Assembly (NCBI GenBank): GCA_938027385.1
Contig: CALJBF010000089.1
Span: 1-5,537, forward strand
Direction of reading: 5' to 3'
Length of the DNA: 5,537 nucleotides
Source of the DNA: an uncultured Porphyromonadaceae bacterium
Lineage (GTDB): Bacteria > Bacteroidota > Bacteroidia > Bacteroidales > Muribaculaceae
The notes below the pieces were generated by a model. That model saw nothing but the letters and a program-made list of their open reading frames with translations. It made no database searches and was not told the DNA's origin. The position numbers and the translations under genes were made by a program. Position 1 is the first letter of the stretch. Every line of letters starts with the position of its first letter. Positions 1 to 5,537 of this stretch are shown one piece after another.

Positions 1-52
1 AACGACCCTCTGATTAACAGTCAGATGCTCTAACCAACTGAGCTATTGAAGC
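1..52 (-). tRNA. tRNA-Asn(GTT), 3' part cut off by the window edge
   Basis: Read on the minus strand from 52 downward. The 5' acceptor strand is GCTTCAA (52-46), followed by TA, a D-arm with GCTC...GAGC around AGTTGGTTA, and an anticodon arm with stem TCTGA (25-21) paired to TCAGA (13-9). The seven-base loop CTGTTAA (20-14) carries anticodon GTT (18-16), which reads Asn codons AAC/AAU. The variable loop, T-arm and 3' acceptor strand lie beyond base 1, so roughly a third of the gene is missing. All visible stems pair perfectly, so it looks functional. It probably has its own promoter (127-158), with about 70 bases of 5' leader removed by processing. Confidence 0.93.
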
Positions 53-220
53 ATAAACGAAAGGCGGTGGCATGCGCCACAGGCGCCGTTCGGGAAAATA
101 TTGTGTACCCCTCGGGGTTTGCGGTGCAAAATTACGTCACTTTTTTCAAATACGCAATTTTTTTGCCGTTTTTTTGCACTTTATGATAAAGACAGGCGTG
201 TCGGCAGGTGCATTTCATGA
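53..220. other. Intergenic region between the tRNA-Asn 5' end and the upstream terminator
   Basis: No credible coding frame is present. On the minus strand this stretch holds a candidate promoter (127-158) and the tRNA leader. The leader contains two self-complementary blocks: ACCCCTCGGGGT (107-118) and a GTGGC/GCCAC hairpin with a four-base loop (67-80). Homopolymer T runs on the plus strand (141-146, 158-164, 168-175) make it locally AT-rich. An imperfect direct repeat, built around ATGATAAA, lies at 175-195 and 209-230. Confidence 0.6.
127..158 (-). promoter_or_regulatory. Bacteroidota-type promoter driving tRNA-Asn
   Basis: On the minus strand the -7 box is TAATTTTG (134-127), an exact match to the Bacteroidota consensus TAnnTTTG. 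The -33 box is ATTG (158-155), three of four matches to TTTG, with a 20-base spacer, which fits the usual 19-21. Transcription would start near 120-123 and run into the tRNA 5' end at 52. It lies directly after the terminator of the large gene, the expected order. The large gene's own promoter has the same -7 octamer and spacer length. The consensus is established knowledge; activity here is inferred. Confidence 0.6.
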
Positions 221-256
221 TAAAAAACAGCCCGGAACGCGGATGTTCCGGGCTGT
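221..256 (-). terminator. Intrinsic (Rho-independent) terminator of the GH87 gene
   Basis: A perfect 12-bp inverted repeat, ACAGCCCGGAAC (227-238) and GTTCCGGGCTGT (245-256), encloses a six-base loop. In minus-strand transcripts the hairpin is followed at once by a run of six T (226-221). The hairpin begins about 20 bases after the stop codon at 277-279. On the plus strand no T run follows, so it works in one direction. Its position closes the large gene and separates it from the tRNA. Confidence 0.92.
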
Positions 257-276
257 CATAAGTGTGGAATGGTGGA

Positions 277-3200
277 TTATCTGACAACTACCTTGCGGCC
301 GTTGTGGATGTAGATGCCGGGAGCGTTGGGAGCCTCGTTCAGGCGGATGCCCTGCATGTTGTACCATACGGCGTCGGTGGCAGCGGCCTCTTCATCGAAG
401 ATGCTGTCGATAGCTGTAGAGGTGTTGCTGTCGTCGCCCACAGGTGTGGGGTGGTAGGTGATCTGGGTGGGTGTCGACGAAACCTCCACATCAAATGTGA
501 AGAAGGCGTCCCATTGTGCGCCGTTGTTCATGCTGTTGAGGTCGTGGGTGTCGTTGAACCAGGCGCGTATGGTCTGTTTGCCCTCTTTGGCAATCCATAC
601 GGGGTTGGTGGGGGTGCTGCCGTCGCGGTTGCCGCCGTTGGCGGTGAGTACGATGGTTTCGCCCGGAGCCACGCCCGGAGCGTTCTGGCCGCTGTAAGCG
701 TCGCACCATACGATGTTAGAGGTCTGGGGCGTGCCGTTCACGACTTCGTTGAACTGGATGCCGTGCTTGACGCCGGCCGGAGAGGTGGTGCCTGTGGTGT
801 TGCGCACATAAGCGCGGAAGTTGATGCGGTCGCCCGGACGGATGGGGTCGTCGCCGGCGGCGCGCAGGCTGCCTGTCTCGGTCACTTTGTACCACTCTAC
901 GCGATCGATTACAAACGGGGTGTTGCCCGGATTGCTGTTCACGGCATAGTGGACGGGCTCGGTGGTTGTGGCCGAGCCGATGGCGTTGAAAGAGCGCTCG
1001 CGGCTGTTGTCGGTGCGGTCTGATTCGCCCGTTACGGCTGCCACGACGGCTTTCACCACATGACCGCCGGCTTCGGCGGTGTAGGTGCCGTCGACAGTTA
1101 TGTCAGTGTAGTAGCCTGCCATGATGGCCTCGGTGGTGGTGGCGGTGCCGATGGTCCGGCCGTCGACGGTGACGGTCACGCGGATGTTCTTGCCCGAGGG
1201 GAGGTCGACTGCCGAGTTGTTGGCAACACGCACTGTAAACGAGCTGAGCACGGTTCCGGCAGTTACAGAGGGGGTGCCGGGGTTCCAGAAGATGTGGGTG
1301 GGCACAAGGTTGAAACCGGTCACGGGCTGTTCGGGCTCGTCGTCGCCGTCTTCGTAGGGGCGGAACTTGCCGGGATTGTCGAGGTCATCGGCCGGGTCGG
1401 GGTTCTCGTTGTAAGAGGGGAGCGACATCGGGAAGGTGTAGGTTGCCGAGAGGGTATTGTTGGCGGCGTATGTGTCGGGGTGGTTCTCGGGGTTGTCGAG
1501 ACGGCAGGTGAGTGTCACCGCGCCGTTTGCAACGGTATAGGTGTTGTCAGCGTTCCAGCCGCCGAGGCCGTTTGCTCCGCCACCGTTGTTGGGGGTGACG
1601 TCAATCCATTCGCCGGGGTTGACGGTGTTGTCGATGTCATTCCAGCGCATGCCGGTGTTGTACTCGGGCGAGCCTGCGCCGAGACCCCAGAGGATACCCT
1701 TGCCGCTGCCCAGGCGGGCGGCTGTGCGGCCGAAGTTGCCCACGATTGCATGCGGAATCAGTCGGTCGCCGGCGCTGACCTCTGTCAGGGCAGAGCCGTC
1801 TTCGTTGGTGAAGTAGACCTTTACGATTGCCAGGTCGATACCGTCGCGCACGGGGGTCACCTCGATGTCGGGCTCGCCGGGTTCGTCGCCGGTGGTCTTG
1901 ACGTTGATTTCTTTCGAACGGTCGTTGTTGGTGCGGTCGGTATCGCCTTTGAGGCGGTTGGTCGGGTCGACAGTCGCGGTGAATGTGTGCTCGCCCTTGG
2001 TGGCTGTCCAGGTGGCAGGGATGGTGAGGATGCGCGAGCCGCTGAGCCCCTCCTTCACGGTAAGGGTGCCGACCTGCGCGCCGTCAACCTTGACGACTAC
2101 GTTGAAACTTGTGCCTTCGGGGATGGCGTCGCCGCTGTGGTCGAGGCGAACCTTGAATGTCACCTTGTCGCCGTCGTACATGTCGGGCTTGCCGGCCTGG
2201 GTGTTCCAGTCGAGGCCGCCGAGTCTGACGTCATATTTCAGGTCGGGCTGCACCGGGGTGTCGCCGCCGTCATCCTCATAATCGCGGAATTTGCCGGGAT
2301 TATTGAGGTCGTCGGCCTTGTCGGGGTTCTCGTTGTAGGTGGGCAGCGCCTTGGGGAAGGTGTATGAGGCGCTGAGCATGTTGTTCGCGCTGTTGCCGTC
2401 GTTGTATTTTGTTGGCGAGTCCATGCGGCATGTCAGGGTCACGTCACCGGCCACGACGATATAGTTCAGGGCTGAGTTGAAACCTGTCGAGCCTGTGCCC
2501 GAACCGCCTCCGTTGGGGGTTACGTCGATCCATTCGCCCGGGGCGAGGGTATGGCTTGAGTCATCCCACAGCATGCCGGTCTGGTATTCGGGCGAGCCTG
2601 AGCCCAGAGCCCAGAGCACGCCCTGGCCGCTGCCGAGGTTGATGGTGTTTGTGCCGTAGTTGGCCACTATGGCGTGGGGAATGAGCTCGTCGCCCGCATT
2701 CACCTCGTCCATCGAGCTGCCGTCGGCTTTCTCGAAGTAGACTTTCAGCACGCCCATGTCGTAGGCCTCGCCTGAGGGAACAATTTCGATCTCAGGCTCT
2801 TCGCCTTCGGGAATATCCTTTACGTTCACGTCTTTTGTGCGCGAGTTGTTGGTGCGGTCGCTCTCATGTTTGAAACGGCCTTTGGTATCGACAGTGGCGG
2901 TGAACGTGTGTTCTCCCTTGGTGGCTGTCCACGATGTGGGGAACTCGATGATTTTTGATCCGCTGAGACCGTCTTTCACGGTGTAAGTGAAAGTCTGGGT
3001 GCCGTCGACATTGATGGTGACGTCGAATTTGGCGCCTTCTGCGGGGATGGCATTGCCGGTGAGGTCGAGGCGTACCTTGAAGGTCACTTTGTCGCCGTCG
3101 TACATGTCGGGCTTGCCGTTCTGGGTGTTCCAGTCGAGGCCGGTGAGTTTCACGTCATAGCCGGTGAGGGTGTCGAAGATGTTGACAGGGATCTCAATCC

Positions 3201-5169
3201 CCTCGGGCGTGGGGTAATCCGGCAGATACGAGCACCAGTCGGCCGAGTCCTCGTCGATTGTAGTGGTGGCAGACACGGCACCCTTGGCGGCGTCGCCGCC
3301 ATACCAGGGCCACTGGCCGTTGAAGAACTGTTCGCCGACGGTAGGCTCATGCACTGTGCCCTCTTCAATCACGATATTGCTGAGGTTGCAGCTGCCCTGA
3401 ATATTGCCGACGCCCGAGGTGTGGGGGCTTGCGCTGTAGCTGATCTCGCAGCCCGACAGGCCCGCGCCAGAGATGTAGAGGCCGTCGATTGTCACGCCGC
3501 TGTTGGTGCCGGTGACACGCAGGGCCTCGGCAGGGCAGTCATAGCAGTAGTTGTTTTTTACGGTGGCGGTATTCGTACCCTCGAAGTCGATGGCGGCGTA
3601 GTCGCGGCCCCAGCACTCCCATGGTGTGCCGCAACGCACAAGCACGTTCTCCTCGATGAGGACATCTTCCATTGACCCGCGTGAGAAGGTATCGTTGCAA
3701 TGGATACCCGATGACATGAATGTGTCTGCGATATAGTTGTTGTGGACATGCTGGTTCTTGCCGCCGTAGATGGCGATGGCACCTGCACGCCATACAAAGT
3801 CGATGGTGTTGTAGCAGAAGGTGTTGCCGCTCTGTGTGCCCAGGGCCGGGTCATCCCAGCAGGCAAGGCCGTCATCGCCGGTGTTGCGGATCGAGCAGTT
3901 GAATACCGCCGAGTTTGATGTGCCGCGGCAGAAGTTCACGCCGTCGGCGAAATTGTCTCGGATACGGCAGTTCGTCAGACGCACGTTTGACTTCTTGTTG
4001 GCGTTGTTGTAATCACCGAACCACCAGCCACACTCGAAGTGCTGTTCCCACACGTCGTGGAACACCGATCCTGCGCACCAGATATCCATGAAACATTTGT
4101 AGACGGCGTTCTCGCCCTGGCGGTCGGCCAGGTTCGAGTTGATGTACATGTGGCACCACTCGATGTTGTCGCAGAGGCTTGAGCCGCAGTTGCTGGGGTT
4201 GCCGCCAGAGATGCCGCCGCCGAACTGTTTCCAACCCGTGAACTGGATATTGGTATGCCACATTCCGGCGCCCATGACCTTTACGTTCCGGCCCGATAGC
4301 GAGAGGATGCCGTGGCCACCCTCGCCGTTGTGACCCATGTACCAGGTGCCTTTGGGCACGAACATGATGCCGCCTACGGCACTGGCGGCCGAGAAACATC
4401 TCACGAATGCATCACGGTTGTCAAACGAGGGCTGGTCAGGTTTTGCGCCATAGTCGGTGACGGTGAAAATCTGACGGCCGTTCGCGTCGTCGGCGGGGTC
4501 GAGCTCGTCGGGAACGACCTCGAGCTCAAGGAAGTCGACACCAACTTCCTCACCTTTAGTACAGCGGACCTCAATGTTGTCGCCTGGCTGGATCATGGTG
4601 TTGATCTGTACGTGGCGCTCGTCGAAACAGAAGTTCTGCGCATCACCGCCCGACTGGCTGGGCGAACCGCTCCCTTTCGAGAAATACTGATACATGTAGT
4701 AAGAGCTGATGGGCAGGTCGCCGGCTTTGGTGCCGTTTACATAGATGGCAAGGTTGCCTTCGGCCTCGGCATAGCCCCCGGCGTTGCCAGAACCCCCGAC
4801 ATGACTGTCTTTGATGGTGTAGCGGATTGTGACACCGTCACCGGCAGTGGTGGCCTTCCATGTCACGGAACCGCCTACGGGGAGTGCTACATATGCCTGG
4901 CTTGAGGCCGATGTGGCTTTGTTTGATGCATCCCAGTCGGGTGACGTCTTGAGTGTGGCGCCACCGTTCAGAACGGCCTGGCCGGCCTCGTTGCAGTCAT
5001 AGCGCGTGTATGGCATGATGGCGCCATAAGCTGTCAGCGCAGGCTTGACCTCCGGCACCGGATAGGCGTCGTAGGCAGCCCCGGCCGACGGCAGTGCCAG
5101 CGGCAGCCATGCGGCCGCCAGCAGCAGTTTTAGGGATAATCCTTTCATTCTGTATGTTGATAGATTCAT
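277..5169 (-). CDS. Secreted multidomain glycoside hydrolase family 87 enzyme, probable alpha-1,3-glucanase (mutanase/mycodextranase type)
   Basis: Complete 1630-residue protein. Residues 1-31 are a Sec signal peptide (hydrophobic LLLAAAWLPLALP, cleavage likely at AGA|A, no lipobox). Residues 45-222 form a CBM35-like beta-sandwich. Residues 233-655 are a pectate-lyase-like right-handed beta-helix that opens with FTVTDYGAKPD and has VMGAGMWHTNIQF, ADGVNF, RNTGDDG and AIAIYGGKNQHVHNNYIADT, all typical of GH87. D409, D432 and D433 are the expected catalytic aspartates; their 23- and 24-residue spacing equals that of D1045/D1068/D1069, recalled for Paenibacillus Agl-FH1. Residues 671-1563 are three A-B pairs of Ig-like (CARDB-like) modules, and 1601-1630 a C-terminal tail. 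The enzyme should cut alpha-1,3-glucan outside the cytoplasm. An alternative start at M8 (5148) gives a more compact signal peptide; neither start has a Shine-Dalgarno sequence. It seems monocistronic. Family assignment is firm; exact substrate is inferred. Confidence 0.92.
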   Translation of the reverse strand: MNLSTYRMKGLSLKLLLAAAWLPLALPSAGAAYDAYPVPEVKPALTAYGAIMPYTRYDCNEAGQAVLNGGATLKTSPDWDASNKATSASSQAYVALPVGGSVTWKATTAGDGVTIRYTIKDSHVGGSGNAGGYAEAEGNLAIYVNGTKAGDLPISSYYMYQYFSKGSGSPSQSGGDAQNFCFDERHVQINTMIQPGDNIEVRCTKGEEVGVDFLELEVVPDELDPADDANGRQIFTVTDYGAKPDQPSFDNRDAFVRCFSAASAVGGIMFVPKGTWYMGHNGEGGHGILSLSGRNVKVMGAGMWHTNIQFTGWKQFGGGISGGNPSNCGSSLCDNIEWCHMYINSNLADRQGENAVYKCFMDIWCAGSVFHDVWEQHFECGWWFGDYNNANKKSNVRLTNCRIRDNFADGVNFCRGTSNSAVFNCSIRNTGDDGLACWDDPALGTQSGNTFCYNTIDFVWRAGAIAIYGGKNQHVHNNYIADTFMSSGIHCNDTFSRGSMEDVLIEENVLVRCGTPWECWGRDYAAIDFEGTNTATVKNNYCYDCPAEALRVTGTNSGVTIDGLYISGAGLSGCEISYSASPHTSGVGNIQGSCNLSNIVIEEGTVHEPTVGEQFFNGQWPWYGGDAAKGAVSATTTIDEDSADWCSYLPDYPTPEGIEIPVNIFDTLTGYDVKLTGLDWNTQNGKPDMYDGDKVTFKVRLDLTGNAIPAEGAKFDVTINVDGTQTFTYTVKDGLSGSKIIEFPTSWTATKGEHTFTATVDTKGRFKHESDRTNNSRTKDVNVKDIPEGEEPEIEIVPSGEAYDMGVLKVYFEKADGSSMDEVNAGDELIPHAIVANYGTNTINLGSGQGVLWALGSGSPEYQTGMLWDDSSHTLAPGEWIDVTPNGGGSGTGSTGFNSALNYIVVAGDVTLTCRMDSPTKYNDGNSANNMLSASYTFPKALPTYNENPDKADDLNNPGKFRDYEDDGGDTPVQPDLKYDVRLGGLDWNTQAGKPDMYDGDKVTFKVRLDHSGDAIPEGTSFNVVVKVDGAQVGTLTVKEGLSGSRILTIPATWTATKGEHTFTATVDPTNRLKGDTDRTNNDRSKEINVKTTGDEPGEPDIEVTPVRDGIDLAIVKVYFTNEDGSALTEVSAGDRLIPHAIVGNFGRTAARLGSGKGILWGLGAGSPEYNTGMRWNDIDNTVNPGEWIDVTPNNGGGANGLGGWNADNTYTVANGAVTLTCRLDNPENHPDTYAANNTLSATYTFPMSLPSYNENPDPADDLDNPGKFRPYEDGDDEPEQPVTGFNLVPTHIFWNPGTPSVTAGTVLSSFTVRVANNSAVDLPSGKNIRVTVTVDGRTIGTATTTEAIMAGYYTDITVDGTYTAEAGGHVVKAVVAAVTGESDRTDNSRERSFNAIGSATTTEPVHYAVNSNPGNTPFVIDRVEWYKVTETGSLRAAGDDPIRPGDRINFRAYVRNTTGTTSPAGVKHGIQFNEVVNGTPQTSNIVWCDAYSGQNAPGVAPGETIVLTANGGNRDGSTPTNPVWIAKEGKQTIRAWFNDTHDLNSMNNGAQWDAFFTFDVEVSSTPTQITYHPTPVGDDSNTSTAIDSIFDEEAAATDAVWYNMQGIRLNEAPNAPGIYIHNGRKVVVR
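280..369 (-). other. C-terminal sorting-type tail (residues 1601-1630)
   Basis: The last 30 residues contain YNMQGIRL, PGIYI and GRKVVVR, preceded by an acidic, alanine-rich linker (SIFDEEAAATDA). Tails of the form YNxxGxxV...GIYIxxGKKVxxK end many secreted proteins of Prevotella-like and Muribaculaceae bacteria and resemble type IX secretion C-terminal signals. This supports surface display or secretion across the outer membrane; whether this host has a type IX system is not visible here. Confidence 0.6.
481..1311 (-). repeat. Divergent third A-B pair (residues 1287-1563)
   Basis: A3 (1287-1397) keeps the CARDB pattern: VTAGTVLSSFTVRVANNS, IRVTVTVDG, and the closing ESDRTDNSRERSF that matches SDRTNNSRTKDV in A1. 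B3 (about 1419-1563) aligns with B1/B2 through PGDRINFRAYVRN, an IVWCDAYS segment in the place of MLWDDSS, APGETIVLTANGG in the place of APGEWIDVTPNGG, and a final DLNSMNN. It is much more diverged than copies 1 and 2, so the A-B pair is probably the ancestral unit and the 1-2 duplication is recent. Confidence 0.75.
1312..2235 (-). repeat. Tandem duplication, copy 2 (residues 979-1286, A2-B2-linker)
   Basis: Directly continues copy 1 with the same order: A2 (YDVRLGGLDWNTQ, residues 979-1092), B2 (about 1101-1246, with GSPEYNTGMRWND and NPGEWIDVTPN) and a linker (LPSYNENPD...NPGKFRPYE). By eye the A modules agree at roughly two thirds of residues, with long identical runs such as KPDMYDGDKVTFKVRLD. 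The frame is preserved, with only small compensated indels. Confidence 0.93.
2236..3159 (-). repeat. Tandem duplication, copy 1 (residues 671-978, A1-B1-linker)
   Basis: A 924-bp unit encoding a CARDB-like module A1 (about 671-785, starting YDVKLTGLDWNTQ), a second Ig-like module B1 (about 794-939) and a linker (LPTYNENPD...NPGKFRDYE). Every landmark recurs 308 residues later in copy 2. The DNA is also alike: CTGGGTGTTCCAGTCGAGGC on the plus strand lies at 3121-3140 and again at 2197-2216. Confidence 0.93.
3205..4473 (-). other. GH87 catalytic beta-helix domain (residues 233-655)
   Basis: This segment encodes the parallel beta-helix. Short repeating coils of the form NxxxxNCxI recur (for example VRLTNCRIRDN, SAVFNCSIRNT, NTFCYNTIDF, VHNNYIADT). 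The three proposed catalytic aspartates are encoded at 3943-3945 (D409), 3874-3876 (D432) and 3871-3873 (D433). The domain carries 20 cysteines between residues 258 and 646, far denser than the rest of the protein. Domain borders are estimated by eye. Confidence 0.85.
4504..5037 (-). other. N-terminal CBM35-like beta-sandwich module (residues 45-222)
   Basis: The order of motifs is that of the module preceding many GH87 catalytic domains: a surface segment AYVALPVGGSVTW, then VTIRYTIKDS, then LAIYVNGTKAG, then an aromatic stretch (YYMYQYF), FDERH, and a closing strand VDFLELEVV. The family is known to place CBM35/CBM6-like modules here, next to the active-site cleft. Whether it binds sugar or only packs on the catalytic domain cannot be told from sequence. 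Confidence 0.6.
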
Positions 5170-5372
5170 GAAATTAAATTCAGGTGAATGTTCATGCGGT
5201 TCATTGACCGTGAGGATTTGTTTGATTTGTCAAGTCAGTCTGATGTGTAAAATTGCCGTAACAGTCGGAACAGAATGTCGGATTGAAAAAGTCGTGTATA
5301 AATATAAGCTGATAGTAATGAATCTGTGATTCGGGTGGCGACTCGCGTCGCGGCACACTTTGAAATATGTTG
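5170..5372 (-). other. Long 5' leader of the GH87 mRNA
   Basis: This AT-rich stretch has no supportable gene. Near the expected transcript start it has a 5-bp stem, GCGAC/GTCGC, capped by GCGA, a GNRA tetraloop (5338-5351). A second small hairpin follows, GAATC-ACA-GATTC (5320-5332). No AGGAGG-like site precedes either start codon; the bases just before the first ATG are AT-rich (GAATTTAATTTC), as is common in Bacteroidota. No known riboswitch class is recognised. Confidence 0.45.
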
Positions 5373-5404
5373 CAAAATTATCATCATGACCCCCTCTGCC
5401 CAAG
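5373..5404 (-). promoter_or_regulatory. Bacteroidota-type promoter of the GH87 gene
   Basis: On the minus strand the -7 box is TAATTTTG (5380-5373), a perfect TAnnTTTG match. The -33 box is CTTG (5404-5401), three of four matches to TTTG, with a 20-base spacer (5400-5381). Transcription would start around 5366-5369 and give a 5' leader of about 195-200 bases before the ATG at 5169. A weaker TATATTTA at 5306-5299 lacks a -33 partner. The same -7 octamer and spacing occur upstream of the tRNA. Confidence 0.6.
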
Positions 5405-5493
5405 AAATATAGCCGTTCTATAGTGGTAAATTTTCTCAATCGCTTGATTGTAAGCGATATTTTATGCAACTTACCTGTGTGGAAATATAGCCG
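5404..5493. repeat. Pair of 12-base direct repeats (GAAATATAGCCG) flanking an inverted repeat
   Basis: The identical 12-mer GAAATATAGCCG lies at 5404-5415 and 5482-5493, 78 bases apart. The inner copy overlaps the last base of the -33 box of the GH87 promoter. Between them is a 7-bp inverted repeat ATCGCTT-N6-AAGCGAT (5439-5458). The arrangement resembles regulator binding sites upstream of a promoter, but no regulator is known from this window. Confidence 0.5.
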
Positions 5494-5537
5494 GTTTCGG
5501 GCTCTCACCCCCGGGAAGTCAGACCCGTCGGACTCGT
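5494..5537. other. GC-rich block at the right edge, unassigned
   Basis: Base composition switches sharply from AT-rich to GC-rich here. The block contains the short repeats GTCAGAC (5518-5524) and GTCGGAC (5527-5533). A minus-strand frame stays open from the edge down to a TGA at 5230-5232, but it runs through the promoter and leader, so it is probably not a gene. The block may be the end of a structured RNA or the edge of a neighbouring element; too little is visible to decide. Confidence 0.3.

Noticed and set aside
1..220. tRNA-Asn as an integration site for a mobile element carrying the GH87 gene
   Set aside because: Integrases usually use the 3' end of a tRNA, which is outside the window, and the large gene lies on the 5' side. 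No integrase or flanking duplication is seen.
262..2367. Long plus-strand open frames (262-1023 and 1060-2367) rich in Val, Ala and Gly
   Set aside because: They lie antisense to the large gene, contain no recognisable domain, and are the mirror of its GC-biased codons. The minus-strand protein has coherent domains and repeats throughout.
1312..3159. CRISPR or satellite-type repeat array
   Set aside because: The repeats are 924 bp, coding and in frame; they are duplicated protein modules.
4312..4905. Plus-strand open frame of 197 codons
   Set aside because: It is antisense to the CBM35-like and early catalytic region, with no domain signature, promoter or ribosome site.
5225..5233. TTGACA-like string on the minus strand as a sigma-70 -35 box
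   Set aside because: No TATAAT-like partner lies 16-18 bases downstream, and Bacteroidota use the -33/-7 consensus, which is met better at 5373-5404.
5230..5508. Minus-strand open frame of about 92 codons, open to the window edge, with RLYF encoded twice 26 codons apart
   Set aside because: It crosses the GH87 promoter and most of the leader, has unremarkable composition, no domain and no clear ribosome site. The in-frame RLYF repeat comes from the 12-base DNA repeat. A small unknown protein cannot be fully excluded.

Overview
The window looks like chromosomal DNA of a GC-rich gut Bacteroidota, most likely of the Muribaculaceae/Prevotella type. The grounds are perfect TAnnTTTG-type -7 promoter boxes instead of TATAAT, no Shine-Dalgarno sequence before the large gene, AT-rich intergenic gaps beside GC-rich coding DNA, and a short C-terminal tail (NMQG...PGIYI..GRKVVVR) typical of secreted proteins in that phylum. 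The lineage is an inference from these features.

Layout: everything that can be supported lies on the minus strand. From right to left (direction of transcription): an intergenic region (5170-5537) holding a promoter (-33 CTTG, 20-base spacer, -7 TAATTTTG), a 12-base direct repeat whose inner copy touches the -33 box, an inverted repeat between the copies, and a leader of about 195 bases with small hairpins; one very large secreted-enzyme gene (277-5169, 1630 residues); a strong intrinsic terminator (221-256); a second promoter of the same architecture (127-158); and the 5' two thirds of a tRNA-Asn(GTT) gene cut by the left edge.

The large gene encodes a multidomain glycoside hydrolase family 87 enzyme (alpha-1,3-glucanase/mycodextranase type): signal peptide, N-terminal beta-sandwich module of the CBM35-like type, right-handed beta-helix catalytic domain with the three family aspartates (D409, D432, D433) at the spacing of the characterised enzymes, then three successive pairs of immunoglobulin-like modules (A-B, A-B, A-B) and a C-terminal tail. 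The first two pairs are a 924-bp tandem duplication. The gene appears to be transcribed alone. Its probable job is attack on alpha-1,3-linked glucan (fungal wall glucan, nigeran, or bacterial mutan-type polymer) outside the cytoplasm. No SusC/SusD pair, regulator gene or mobile element is visible here.

The points most worth following are the uncharacterised B modules, the cysteine-rich catalytic helix beside cysteine-poor repeats, and the repeat-flanked promoter.
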